Below, piece by piece: positions 11,001 to 24,256 of a stretch of 64,000 nucleotides of DNA. The first letter of the stretch is position 1, and each line of letters starts with the position of its first letter. This DNA comes from Allodiplogaster sudhausi (taxonomy: Eukaryota; Nematoda; Chromadorea; Rhabditida; Diplogasteridae): the NCBI GenBank assembly GCA_945643635.1, contig CALZFC010000279.1:124001-188000 (forward strand), given 5' to 3'. The position numbers were made by a program, and so were the translations under genes. The notes under the pieces were generated by a model. That model was not told the DNA's origin, did not search any database, and saw only the letters and a list, made by a program, of their open reading frames with translations.

Positions 11001-14000
11001 GTGGCCACTGTGGTAATCGGCCCTCTGGTAGTCGGTACTGTGGTAATCGGAACACGGGTAGTAGGCACTGTAGTAATCGGCACTCTGGTTGTCGGGAGTG
11101 GAGTGGTGCGAGTAGTTGTACTGGCGGTCGTGGTGGTTGGTGTGGTGGTACTCGTGGTTGTGGTCGTTGAAGTCGTCGTCGTAGTAGTCGTGGTAGTCGT
11201 TGACGTCGTAGTTGTGGTTGTTGACGAAGCGTCAATTATGTCCTATAAGTATTGTGGTTTTCTTTATTTGTGAGTTCAGAATAAATGATGAGTAAATGAA
11301 GTGACGTCATCATTATATTCATATGTTCCACCTGCAGAAGTTGCTGCTGCTCTGTAGTGCCCGTGCCGACAGTGTATTTCTGGGCCGGGTATCTGAAAAG
11401 AAAATTTTTTTATATCTACGTTTATGTACAAATGTATATCACTCATATACTACAAATGAATTATCTAACAAATTAGAAAAGTATAGATATAAAATATGAT
11501 AGTAAAACCTGGCGAGCGTGACTGTCATGGAGTAGTCAATCTGATGGCAAGCCGGCCTGCAGTTGCAATCGGTCAAGGCGTTTAGATTCACTTCGTCTGC
11601 TGTCTGGTCGCCTTTCAGCGTTTGGAGGCACACCACTGGAATTTTTTCGTAACTTGATGTAGACATTTCCTTTAATTAATATGTATTTGTTACGATACAT
11701 GTACTATCAATATTTTTAATATGTCTATTATGAGCAACGCACTATCTTCAGGTGTTGAGCACATTTCTGTCGCGTTTTCGGCGTCCTGCAGGTAGCGAGG
11801 GTCGGCGCAGCCGCATCTAGAAAAAACATTCACTAAATATTAGATGGAAGTAAATTATTTAAATAACGTTTTCATAAGATTTTTATTGCTTACGTAGATA
11901 GGAAAACAAAGAAATACCTTTGGATGATGTACCGTTGTATGCAACTGTTGAAGCATGTCTCGATCGTGTAGTTATAGGCCTAGAATAGCATGATGAAGGG
12001 GTTGTGGACGATTTCATTTTCTCAAACACTTTCTTTCTACTTTTTATACTTTTTCTCGAATAGAATATTCCTTTAAAGTAGAAAAAATTGAACAGTAACC
12101 AACAGTATAATAGTTCGTCTCGTTTGACTCTTTGTGAATGCATGTGCCATATGGCGGCTCCACGCGATTAATGATGCTCTAAAAAAAAAGTTACATCTTC
12201 ACAGTCTTATGGGTTTTATATATAATATCTAGTAATGCTCATAAGATAGATTATTGACTGAAAATTAATCCAGGAAGAAATCTTAAATGAAAAGTGTTTC
12301 TAAACTTATATTTCGATTTTTTTTCCTCTTTATTTCTGGATAGTTTAGGGAATTCTTACCTTTGTGAGTGCGACGGATGCCTGCGAGCCGACGCCGACAT
12401 CGACCGGATGGACATCCAGGGCCGGAAAGTAGGAAGGATCGTGGACGATGAGACGGAAACCGGCCTTCGGCGTCGTTGACAGAAAGTCGTACGCTTGCGT
12501 TGTTGACTGTTGCTGCTGAAAAGGGATTGTCAGATTGTCTTGCTTAAATGTCGAAGTCATTTTTTCCAGTCAAGTGAGGGTTTTCAAAAAAGTTTTTTTT
12601 CCTCACAAATGCGAATGCATGCTCAAAGGCTGTATTTGAGCATTGTAAGACTAGAGTCTTGTCCAGGACAATGTGATTTACACCCATTTGTTTCTTTCTT
12701 GCTCTCTTCCGCTGTCTACACTTGAATTCATTGCTGTTGGTTAATGTAGTGGAGAGGAAGGAACAAGCAGACACCCCGTGAATCTCCATGGAGTCCTTGT
12801 GAAGATCTCATGTCATTTTGTGTAGAAAGTCTACCATGCTCAATACTTCTTGTCCTTCTTCTTTTGTGTTCCTATGCATCTGATCAAGCTCGGTTTAAAA
12901 GATCGCATGTAGGTGGTCCGCTTTAAAAAAAAATCATTTTGCCAGATATGTACATATTTTCACTTCTTCTTTAATTATGTAGAGTCTCTGTCGATGCACC
13001 CGGTCGGTGCTCAAAACCAGGCAAGGAGTGCCAACGGGTAGGACTATGAGGCTGTCTCTACGCCTTCTGATCCTCATTTTCACCATGGGATGAGAGATAC
13101 AGACGTCAGAGAAAAGTGAGACAATGAGAGAAATTGAGACAGTTTATGGAGACATGACTTTAGTTTTGAAATTTTGTTGCGAGCCATAAATCAACGCTCG
13201 TGATTTTGTATCCAAATAAAAATTAATGCCTTTGAATCAGATATTCAGTGAAATCGCACTGGTTGTCTAATAATAAGTCCGAAGCGACTTATGGGAAATG
13301 TAATTTGTAGACATACTGTAAAAGTGACCTTGATTGTGAGGAGCATGCGGAGACCGTACGTCACTCCGACTCGCGCGACCGTCTTATTCGTGATGAACTG
13401 GAGACAAGTCCCGTACTCGGGATGCGTGAAGGCATTGAAGGACGAACTGAACATCTTTCCGCTCTTTCTCTCCATTAGACTCACAACATGTCTCTCTCCT
13501 TCTCTCCCCCCCCCCCCTCTCTCTCCCTCCTCACAGCTGGCATGGCTGCGCTGCGAAGGTGCACTCAGTGACGAGGTCATCGTAGCTGTACATGGCGCGC
13601 GACCTCTCGCTGGCGTCCATCTTGGCTGCTAGGAGCGCGAGCATGTCGCGCGCCCGCTCCGCCATCTCGTACGTCGTCTCCACATCGGCCTGCGAATTCT
13701 GTCCAATCGTGGGGCCAGGGGTGAAGAACATGCGATATGAATATGCTTAAATATGCATGTATGTATGTAAACATTTCGGTTTTCGAAGATGCAAAAAGAA
13801 ACTTCTTTCTTTGCTTTGATTTTCGCAACTACTGCCGTTCTTAGTGCACATCTGACAGCTACGTATGTATATAGTATGTATGTACATACATATATGCTCG
13901 CAATGTAGTTCATTATAAGGCAAATACTATTGATGTCAATTGAGAATTCCCCTTGATTCTGTGTGTTTACTGAAGGTGGAACGTGCAATGTGGAAAGAGT

Positions 14001-14296
14001 CGCTGGCGTTTGGCGACATGTCATTGATGGAGTCCATCTGGCGCATGAGAAGGGCAATCTCGGAGAAGGCCGGCTTGGCCTCCACCACCGACCACTTGAA
14101 GGGGTTGAAGTTGCAGAAGGTCACGGCCGGGAAGGTCTGAGAGGGAACGATAAGGAGATTAAGCAGTTGAGCAGATTGATGGAGTATGTATGTGATTTAC
14201 GTGAGAAAGTCCATAGCATAACAGAAATGATGAGCAAATATGTAAGCGTACGGCGAAAGAAGAGAGATAGAGAGCGAGAAAGTGAAAGAGAGAGAG

Positions 14297-14336
<40 letters not shown>

Positions 14337-14893
14337 GGAGAGAGATAGAGAAGTAGGCTGACTTGCTGACTGAACGTCATCGAAGTGGCAGTGTCCTTTG
14401 GCCATTTCAGGTACGTTTGAATGATGACTGCGAGCTGGTAGGCGAAGAGGGCCGTCCTAAGGGAACACAAGGAATCTCTGATAAATGCTAGTTTTCTTAA
14501 GTTCAAACAACTGTATTTGCGCATGACACATTTTTCATAAGCATATGAAATTTAACTGTTCAAGATCAAGGCAGTCGAGAAATGCAATGTACATATTTTG
14601 TTCCAGTAATTGGTCTTGAAGCAGTTCCTTTGAAGAATTCTTATGCTATGAGTGTACTATTCGCAACCCTGAATTGATTACTTAATTAAAGATGATAAAG
14701 TAATGAAGCAGTACAGAAGCAGAGTGACGACGATCCAGAAGATGCGTTGCGCGCCGTTGAAGGCGCACGCGACGTTGCGGAAGCAGGCGATGCTCGACCA
14801 CGTCGCAAAGTCCACGATGATCGTGCGCAGCGAGGCCGTCATGCCTTGATTCTGGCCAGAACCCGGCTCAATTCGACTCCAATCGCGTCCCAA
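8095..14893 (-). CDS. DEG/ENaC (degenerin-type) cation channel with giant extracellular insertion
   Basis: Subunit of a trimeric, amiloride-sensitive-type cation channel. In order: cytoplasmic segment and TM1 (about 14700-14893, FATWSSIACF then FWIVVTLLLYCFITL); start of the extracellular domain with TFCNFNPFKWSVVEAKPAF (about 13960-14140); several short exons (13530-13730, 13290-13480, 12360-12510, 12125-12180, 11920-11980, 11760-11820); the Cys-rich finger exon with CNCRPACHQIDYSMTVTLAR (about 11510-11650). Then come roughly 400-450 extra residues (8840-11240), the pre-TM2 exon VQVFFSSLTVDVLTEAPSY (about 8550-8620), TM2 with LADLGGQAGLWLGLSVVS (about 8285-8410; GLS fits the family G/S-x-S filter), and a short tail with RRRSS before the stop at 8095. 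The last splice (GAT/GTAAG to CACAG/GAACATGG) keeps frame. The true first exon may lie further right: the only nearby ATG in frame is at 14842, and 14893 is a TTG frame limit. Confidence 0.9.
14257..14345. repeat. GA-rich microsatellite in DEG/ENaC intron
   Basis: Imperfect, then perfect GA run just upstream (on the coding strand, downstream) of the extracellular exon at 14360-14455. Confidence 0.85.
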
Positions 14894-15079
14894 ACTAAGT
14901 CTCTATCGCCTGGAAGTATTGATGAATATTCATAAAAAAAAATATTTTACAAGAGACATACCGTAACCAGAGCTCAAGCTTCCAAGACTCCAAAGTATGC
15001 AAACAGTGAGGTTTGAGTTCGCGATGAGTTGTAAGAGTCTTCTGGGCCTTGTTGGTGCCACTTGGGAAAGGGCAGTCAT

Positions 15080-16414
15080 TCTTTTGCTCCTTTGCTACTG
15101 TCTCCCAGAGTAACCAAAGGGATCTAAGGCAATGTTCAGCAGAAGGGAGCTCATGAGTGAGAAGGAGAATAAGATTCTCTTTCTCTGTTTTTCTTGCTCT
15201 ATCATTCTGCTTCCTGAGAGAGTGGGGAGTAAATGGAGAGGGTGTTAGACACAGGTGGAAGTAGAAAAAAGAGGGGGGAGAGAAGGAAAGAAGGATATAG
15301 AGAGACGAAAAAATTGCCTGATTTCTGACGCCTTATTAGTCAGCTGCTCAGACCTTTTAGGCCTGCCAACAATGCCCTCCTCCCAGTCTTGTTGCTGGAA
15401 GCTTCAATTGTTGATGGATGCCGTTACTTTCTGTTTTTGCTTCTTTGGCTCGCTGAAAAATTTCGTTGTTCTCTCTCTCTCTATTTCTTTGAATGTTTAT
15501 GTCCCTCTCTCTTTCTCTCTCTATCCCTTTATCTCTTTCTCCTCTTTCCCCTTTACTCAACATTTCAACATCTCAACAAGCGGGAGCAGATGCCCTTCGA
15601 GAAGAGAAGTTCTTGCATTATTCATTCTTTGGTTAGGCAAGAAGAACTCATTGTCACAGGGATTCGATCTGCACTCTACAGCACCCGCAGAGTTTCTCCA
15701 GAAATCCTCACGACTGGAAATAAGATTACGTAGAAATCGTTCAGAATGATCAATCTACATATGATATAAAACATTGGAGTAAAGAAATGGGTCAGAGACA
15801 ATGAACTTTTGGATAAGAAAAAATTCCGCAGAGATCAAAAGCATAGCCGTTCGAATTTGTGCTATCAAACTCGATATCGCGCTTTGAGCCATATTTCATC
15901 TTCATATAGAGAGGGAAAGGGATGAACGTTATGTACATACATACCTTTTCTCTGCATTTTTTCTTCGATTTCCCCACTGTCCTGTTAAGGAATTCGTAAT
16001 CCTCTAAAACTAATCGAAATGCTGAACCTGTGTCATTTCCGTTTGGAGGGCAAAAATTAGTGCAAAGAATGCACCATGCAAGGATTTCCATTGAAATCCT
16101 GAGTAGTTGCTTCCTTTGAATATTTGGATAAATATGGATGTATGTACATACATTTGTATATTCCATTCATGATCAGCTTGAAACGAAGATCCTTCCAAGT
16201 TCCAAGTGCAATTTGCTGTATACGGAAAAGGCATTAATTTTGGCTCTGATGGGAGGCCATATCAGCCCAAATTTGCACTGCGCGTGCGGGCGGACTGCCT
16301 AGGGGAGGGGCGCGCGATGATAGCTCCTTATCTCCTTATCCTGCAAGATCTCTTCAGTCCTTTTATCTCCGCTTATCTCTCCTCCTGCCGCTTTGTCTAA
16401 AGTGCATTCTTCCC
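15080..16414. other. Divergent intergenic region
   Basis: Lies between the minus-strand channel gene and the plus-strand hedgehog-related gene, so it should hold both promoters. It has a CT-rich block (about 15465-15545) and a small perfect inverted repeat near 16080-16099. An unfound 5' exon of the channel may also lie here. No gene with family support. Confidence 0.45.
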
Positions 16415-19400
16415 ATGAACGGCCGCGCACTAACTGCTCTCACTTTTTACGCTCTACTCTTAACTCTGCCGGCTCAGCCAGGTATGAGCACTTGATGTTG
16501 ATGTCTTTGTCAATAACATTCAATCTTACCATCTTTTTGTTCTTGTATTTATATAACAAGGACTTCTTGAAATACAATTGCTGGAAAGATAAATATAAAT
16601 AATGTCTTAGAGCCTCCGCATGAGCGCTTTGAACGGCGTGGTGACTCGTTGCGAATACCAATTGATGACTTGCCTCCCAGCTACGACGATGACCTGTCGG
16701 CAGATTCCTCTAGGTTCTTCTGTTCATCCGCGCGTATTCATATATGTACATACATATATTGAATTAGTTCTGTTTTGAAGAAAGATACTTTCCATACAGC
16801 CTCATGAATGGAGGAATATCTTTTTGAAATCTACAGCTTGGAGTCATCGGAAGCGTCAGATGAGAGGGCGACGAATGAGGAAGCGGGCCCACTCTTCACC
16901 GGCTGCCCCTCCGACCGTCTCCTTAACGCCTTCCACCGGACACTTGACCCGTTCGTAGAGGAATATTCTGAGAAGAACAAATCGGCGAGGCTAACATCGC
17001 CAGGAGACATTGCGCGCGTTCGTCTTTTTTTCATAACTTTATTTCAAGCATAGATATTACTATCTCCTTTTCTTTTAATGCTCATATTAACACATATCTT
17101 TATTTGAAAAGTTAATCATATAGTCCATCGAGCATACGCTTTATTTGTTCCGTCTAGGACCTCCAAGAAGTGCTGCAATCGCTGACTTTGCATAGTTGGG
17201 AGGTGCTGGTGCTGCATGGTACGAGTGCCTTCGTCGTCGCGTCGCACGCCAAGGAAGCGGCACGCGACGCGTCTCGCCACTGCGCGCTCAAGTACGGCGG
17301 CTTCCGCGTCCTCGCTTACGAGACTCCCGTTCAGGTCAGATTTTGTTCATTGGAATACAATACAGATTGGAAACCAATAAATAAGCAAAATTGTATTGAA
17401 ATAGAAAAGAATCTCATGACAAGGCAGCATAAATGCTTAGAATGACAGCTTTTCAGTACGACATTCGCGACTCGACTCGCGAGCATTGGCTGGCATCCAT
17501 CGACCGGGACGAGCCACTCGGCGCCTCTGGCACTCGGCCGGGTGACGTCATCGATCAGATCGATACGATCGACAATCTGGATGTTGACCGGATCGATGAG
17601 GGAGATTTCATGGATAGACTAAGTCCCCGCCACTGGCCGAGTCTCCTCCGCCGCCCTCCCTCGCTGCTGTGTCCGAATGCGCCCCTCGGCCGCCTTCTCT
17701 GGGATGCTTCCGAGCCTCTTCTCCGCAACACGAGTGTCGTCAAGCTCGGTGACATTACACGGGTTACTCGTTTACTACAAAATTAACAAAGGCATTCAAT
17801 AACATCAATTTTCCCCGTTTATGTGAGTACGTTCACATTTCATTTACATTTCTAGCATGTATCAAATGGCTTCAAAATGTGTGTACCTTTAGTTTTGTAA
17901 TGATTTCACTTCCAGTGTAATGGGAAAACGAACAAAGTCCTTCTCCTCGTGGACATGGTCATGATCTTCGCTTCAGTGTTGAAGAAAGAGACAATGTTTG
18001 AAGGAGGCGCGAAAAGATTAGACGAAAGCTGGAGACTGATGGGGAGGGATAATGGCGGAAATATGAGCGGGAGATGCAGAAAAGTGAGAGCTAATGAAAG
18101 GGAGAGTGAAAAGGGAATGCGAGAGAGAGGGAGAGAGAAAGTGGGAGAGATGGAAAGAGAGAGAGAGATAGGAAACATTTCTAGAGGATGTGACGCGAAG
18201 GGAAGAATATAGAAAAGTGTAGATTGCCGCATCGTGAAAAACCAGATTAGTGAACGGCGCAAGGAGACAGCTACAATGGACCAGGAAGAGGAAGGGGAAT
18301 CGATTACACAGACAGAGTTTTGCAGGGTAGTGAGCAATGCTTGCGATGAGAGTATTTATAAATGTATAAGTGGCTCCTGGTCAAAATCTGATTGAAGTTT
18401 GTCTCAACAAAACAACAACAATAACAACAAAATGGGAGTGAAAGTGCTCATTATTCGTATTACAAAATTGTTATGATATGTAGCTGTTCGAAATTATTGC
18501 TAAAAATCAGGCGATCCAAGTGGCCGTCGAGGCCGAAATGGCGGTGGCTGTCGAAGTCTTCGTGTCTCGCTTCAACTTTGAGATCAAGTCGCACACGCAA
18601 CGCGCGCTGCACTGCAAGCGTCGCATCGGTGCCTTTTATGTTGCCGCCTATCCTACACCCGCTTCGGTCGGAATTCGTTTTTATTTCTACAAAAAAAACA
18701 ATTAAGAAAATACTTTTTTCTTATTTAACGGACATTTTATATCACTTTAAATAGTTATATGTATATGCAGTTCTAATTATTTAGCTGTCCAGTCATTTTA
18801 GTACGATATACTCGACAAAAAAGAGGAGGAGACGGCCTCGGTCGACTTTGGCAACCCCCTAGGTGGAAGTGGCACACCTGGACAACGGCCCTTTCCGCGT
18901 CGCCATAGTGGCACGGCGAAGAAGCGAGAAGTCGAGAATATTCAAGGTTGCTATTGGTCATACAAATTTATTATCCCACACCCTAGATCGGCCGAGTTTC
19001 AGTCGTACAGTTTAGGCGCGGAATGGGCGGTGCATTTTCGCTGCAATGAGGGACTTAAGAAGATTGTGTTGGGAGCAGCAAGGGACGCGCTTGACGAACG
19101 CGTCCGCCCGACTCAGCATCGACTTGCGAATGTAAGAAATATTTAGTTAAAAATGCAAAACATAAACTTTTTTGTTACTCAATTCTATACATTATAAGAA
19201 AAATAAATAAAAGCAGAGCAAGAGTCTTTCATTTGATCTCGCTTGTGTCTGCGTTTTTTTTAAGTCGATAAAATAAACGACGTAATTTGATAACACAGGA
19301 CAAATTCATAGCTTTTTTGAAAACACTTTGAATTCCTGCAGGCAGTGCAGCGTGAGCTCCAACGGGCACTCGGCGTGGCCTTCGAGGTGCTCGTGTTCAA

Positions 19401-21016
19401 CTCGGACTTTGCGCTGCTCACCACGCACGACGACGGTGGCCATTGCAGCGCACGCTTTGGAGACTACGTCATTGTCGCCTTCGAGACACCGCGCAAGGTT
19501 TCATTTTCAAGATACTTTACTTTAAGATATTTTTGGAAATTTTTATAATATAAAAAATCCTTACTTAGCCAATCTTATCTGACACCAACTAATCTTCAAT
19601 AGAATAGAATTTGCTTGATTGACTCGGTAGTTGGGATATGTCGTAGTAAGAGTTTTTGCTCCAGTGTTTGGTATTGTTCCGGTCAATTTTTTAAAAGAAA
19701 ATATATTGTTTGGCAATGAGTAATATAAAGCCCCATCTTGTCTCATAGCACGACATTGACGATGTGGAAGATGCTCACTTCTACGACTCGTTTGGCGAGG
19801 GCGCCGAGTGGTGGGAGGAGGTAGTCGACTTATTCTTTTCTTGACCATAAGCATCATATTACTACTAATTAGCTGAAATATTCGTGTATAGATTGTCTGT
19901 ATCACATGTTGTTGATGTATGTTCATACAATGCAAGCCATAATCAGGGCGCTGGAAGGAGCGCGCGAGAGGCTCGCGCGCCCACGCTTGAATGTGCGAGT
20001 GATGAACTCGGTGACGTCATCTCTGACGTGGCCGAGCCACTTCTGGTTGGACGAGAAGGCAGCGACGACTTGGCTGAACTGTCACTCGGCGACATTGCGA
20101 GGGCATGTTCCTACAGTCTGATGAGATACATATATTAGTCTATACTCTTAATTTTTTATTCTTTTTTTTATCAGCGTTCAAAACTACAAAAACTTCTCGG
20201 GTAAAATAAAACAAACATTTTCGTTTATTCCAGGCAGTCCAACGAGCCGCTCAAGAGAAGTTTGGCTTGAGCATTGAGACGCTAATCTCTGAATTCAACT
20301 TCGAGGTGTTCTCATTAATTTTTTTCATACTTTTAAATATGTTTTAAAATGTCGTGCATAGGTGAATTCCGGCTACGACGGCCCGCTCGAGTGCAAACGA
20401 AAGATTGGCGACTTCTATGTCCATGCATATCCAACAGCAAGACAGGTTGAGGAGAACATTATTTGAAAAAAAAGACTGTTTTCATGTCAATTTAATACCG
20501 AATATTGAATTCTAATGCAAACGTCTAAGATATTGGTCATGTGAACGATATTAGAAATCATTGTGTCTTCTTTTTTCAATTACATTGACAATAAGCATAT
20601 GATAATAAGGAAGCTTCACTTTTGTTCGTCGACAACAAAATTAATGCAGGGTAATAACTTCGTTTCGTTGAGTACGATCTGAACGACGTTGAAGAAGAGC
20701 GCTTCCTCGCGCACGTCGACTACGGGGAGGAGTTGGCGGCGAGGCCCTTCAAGGGGCAGAGGCCGTGGAGACGCGAGCCACGCAACCGGACTGGAGAGCA
20801 GTGCGACGGAGATGAACGCAAGGATGTCAAGAGCTCGGAGCTTATCACACGTTAGTTGTATATTTTCTCTCGACTTATTATCTTTTTAAGCACCATGAAT
20901 TCGCTCATCCTTTTTCTTGTTAATAATTAAGAAGAGAGTAGAAAAGGAGCCTGAAGGGGAGCACGTGAAACGAAGGGAGCCCGAATGAAAGAATAAGAGA
21001 AAGAGAGGGAGGGTAT

Positions 21017-21047
<31 letters not shown>

Positions 21048-24000
21048 ATTTCCAGCGGTCACGTCGTCCTGGCGCGAGTGGAATGCTACGGTGACTTGCT
21101 GCGCGATGCGTCGCGTGCTCGCGCGCGCCGTGAATCGTGCGATGAGCACCACGGCAGACAAGCACTACATTGCGCATGTTTGTGATGCCCTGACATTTCT
21201 TTAATTATAACTTTTTAGATAGAAATCTTTTCTTTATTTTGCTTGTGTTTAAATTAAACTTTACTTGCTCAAGTTTTAAAACCGTCCAATTGTTTTCATT
21301 CAATTCTATATATTTGAATATTTAATTTAAGCCTTTGAGATTTAAAAAATTTTTTATAAAGCTTTTTTTTTAAATTTCTTACCTGATCACTCTGGCAGGA
21401 GATCCAGCAGTCGCTGCAGCGCAACTTCAACCACAGCTTCGAGACGGTCGTCTCTTGGGGCGGCGCGCCCGCCACTCTTGGCCGCGTGCCAAGAGCCAAC
21501 GAGACCATCGGAGATGGGCAGGCAGTCACTGGAGAAGGTTGGGCAAGCAAGTTCATCTTTTAGGGAAACTAATCAGTAAACATTAATCTGTTGAAGATTA
21601 TGACTCATCAGAAGAGAGGGCGACGAACGGAACCGCGCCGCGTTGCGCTTTCCGCTTTGGCGACGTCGCCGTTGAGACGTATCCGACTCCCGTACCGGTA
21701 AATTGTTTTCATCCTTTTTCATTACTAAAAATGGGATATTTAAAAATCGGAGTTTTAACAAGAATATCTTCTCCTTGAACAAAGTATAGAGTAGCGCAAA
21801 GTAACAATACAAGAAATGCATTTGCTTGCAGTACAATATCTTCGATACGGCTGCCGAAGAGTGGTTCACTGTCTTCAACTCGCCGGATTGGGGCGGGCCG
21901 ACGCAAGTTGGAGGCGGCGGAGGCGGGCAAGGGGGATCTGGCGCCGGGGGAGGAGGAGGGGGACAAGGCGGATCAGGCGGAGGAGGAGGGGGAGGGGGAC
22001 CGGGAGGGTCTGGCGGGGGTGGAGGAGGTGGATCTTCTACTGGCTCTGGAGGAGGAGGCGGTGGTGCTCCAGGCGGTGGAGGGGCTGGAGGCACGGGAGG
22101 GGGCGGGGGCACAGGCGGCGGCGGTGCCAGCGGAGGCGGATCCGGAACGGGCGCCGCGTCGACGAGTGGAGCAGGTTCGGCGCCAGGCGCCTTGGCACAG
22201 GCTCAAATCGCCGCCTCGACCGACGCGGGAGGAGCGGCGAATGCGCAGGCGATTGCCACTTCGTTCAACGCGCAAACCGCTGCAGCAAATGCTCAAACCG
22301 TGGCAGCGAATGCTCAGACAGCTGCTTCCAACGCTCAAGTCGCCGCTTCAAATGCTCAAACGGTCGCTGCAAATGCTCAGACAGCCGCGTCCAACGCTCA
22401 AGTCGCCGCTTCAAATGCGCAAACCGCTGCCTCCAATGTGCAGGCAAGCGCGTTGTCAAACGCACAGACGTCAGCCTTGAATGCCGATGCCGCAGCCCTC
22501 GCCGATGCTCAAGCGGCCGCGGCGAACTCTCAGGCAATCGCCGCCGCTAACAACGTGGCAGGAGCAAACAATGTGGCCGCGGCGTCCAACTCTCGTCTTC
22601 CTTCCGACGCCACCATGCTCTCTGATATGATTGCGGCGGAGCGTGCGGCATTGTCCTTCGCGTCGGAAGAAGCGGCTCGTAGAGCAGCTGCCGCCGCCGC
22701 TCTGGCCGCGGCCCAGAATGCAGCACTGGACGCGGCGGCCGCTTCGGCTGCCGATGGACCCGCCTACTCGGCCGCCTTCTTTGCCACTCAATGCTTCTCG
22801 GGCGACATGACAGTCAGGAGACGAGTGGGAGATGGAGGAGAAGAAGAAGAAGAAGCTAAGATGCGCGACCTCAGAGTCGGCGACCTCGTTCAAACGGTCA
22901 ACGACGACGGAAGAGTTAGCCTTCTTCTTATTTTTGGCGATCTAAAAAAGTCAATAAATGAACTCAATTGAATTTTTTAAAAAAAGAAAAGAGATTGCGC
23001 AATAAGAGGAGGTGAACTGTGATGAAGATAGCGTACGAGGCGGTGACGCTGTTCCTGCACCGCGAGCCAGGGACGAGTGCCTTCTTCGTCGAGTTCTCTC
23101 TCATCGACGGCTCCTCCATTCAGCTCACCGAACGCCACTTCATCTTTGCTCACGTCTGCGGCGAGGGTTCACTCGTTTCTTCGCTTCGCTTATTTTAGTA
23201 AGAAATACTAAACGTGAATTTCTTTGCCAACTTCTTTTCAGCAACCAGTACCGCGAATGCAATCTATGCAAAGGATATCCGCGCCTATCACTGCCTTATT
23301 AGGGTGGACAAGGTGTCTTCATTTGATCATGATATCTTGTTTCCATTTACTTAACTATTTTTTTCATTTATGTTTGCTTTTTTAAAATTTAGTTGTCAAG
23401 AAAAGTTTTACAAGCATAACTGTTTTGCAGAAGACGAAAATGCTCCACAGCACGCGAATCTCTCGCATCGGTCGAGTGTCAGGCGCAGGAATTTTCGCCC
23501 CAATGACCACGAGTGGACAGGTTTTTGCTTTATCTCAATTTAATAATAAGCATTTACATAAATATACTCAGCTCTTTCCCTCCTCATGGGTCTTTCATGT
23601 CTAACTTGTTGTATTTTTTTTTGTTATTTTCTCGGTCTTCTTGGATGAATTATTTGAACCTATTTCCGCTTTGTTCACTACCCTTCTCCACTATATTCAA
23701 GTATAGGATAAAACATCATTTTTTGTTATTCTTAGATAGTCGTCAACAGTGTGCTTGCTTCGTGCTACGCGGAGGTTGATGAAAGCGGAGTCGAGAAGCT
23801 TCTCTTCAGCGTAAGTATAACTAAAGAGTGGAGGGGCCTCATCCTTTTCGAGTTATTTATTTAATGTTTGTCTTTTTAGTTCAATCGCTTAGTTTGATAC
23901 AATGCCAAGAAACAAAATTTAACTACTATTTATTCACATATATAGTACATGTTCCTCGTAAATCCTTTTCGCTTTCAGGCTGTTGAATGGCTGAGGGAGG

Positions 24001-24256
24001 CCTTGGGAGGGACGATCCTTGTAATGGTCAGTGAGGACTTCTTCGTTTAACTAGAGATCGACTCAGTACTGTGTAAACGCAAATAACTTTCTATAAGGAA
24101 TGAGTCGTTCAAAAGCTATAAAACTTTAAATCATGTTTCTATTAATTTCAAGTTAGCATTGCGTAGTTTTGATGCCTGCAGGAAACTCTCCCGTTCGGGC
24201 ACTCCATTTGGTTGGGCATTCTCCGTGACATTCTTCCATCGACTCGTCTAACTTGA
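16415..24256 (+). CDS. qua-1: Hedgehog-related secreted protein with C-terminal Hint/Hog domain (quahog-like)
   Basis: Probably a secreted precursor that cuts itself through its Hint domain. Start at 16415 gives a signal peptide (MNGRALTALTFYALLLTLPA). Then acidic exons (16610-17020) and five divergent repeats, each with EVLV/FxFE-like residues, a Cys, an [RY]-x-G-[AGD] turn with a V/Y-x-A-Y/F-E-T/Y-P-T-P strand, and Y/H-D/N-I/L-x-D (about 17158-17490, 18505-18850, 19342-19820, 20234-20720, 21401-21880). A Gly-rich stretch (21905-22160) and Asn-Ala-Gln heptads (22265-22500) follow. The Hog domain begins near 22780 (ATQCFSGDMTV, then MRDLRVGDLVQT); later exons have LTERHFIFAH (T-x-x-H), GAGIFAPMTTSGQ and VVNSVLASCYAE, ending LPSTRLT at 24256. 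About 1350 residues by rough sum. The Hint call is strong. The quahog name rests on overall layout (long non-Wart, non-Ground N-terminus) and is tentative. Confidence 0.8.
22265..22500 (+). repeat. 21-bp coding repeats (NAQ-x-A-A heptads)
   Basis: In-frame 21-base units encode seven-residue repeats such as NAQTAAA, NAQTVAA and NAQVAAS, about eight or nine clear copies, inside the linker of the Hint protein. They directly follow a Gly-rich tract of similar size. Confidence 0.85.

Noticed and set aside
10938..11273. Val-rich plus-strand frame
   Set aside because: Antisense shadow of the Thr/Pro-rich exon of the DEG/ENaC gene.
21573..22112. Proline-rich minus-strand frame
   Set aside because: Antisense shadow of the Gly-rich linker in the Hint protein.
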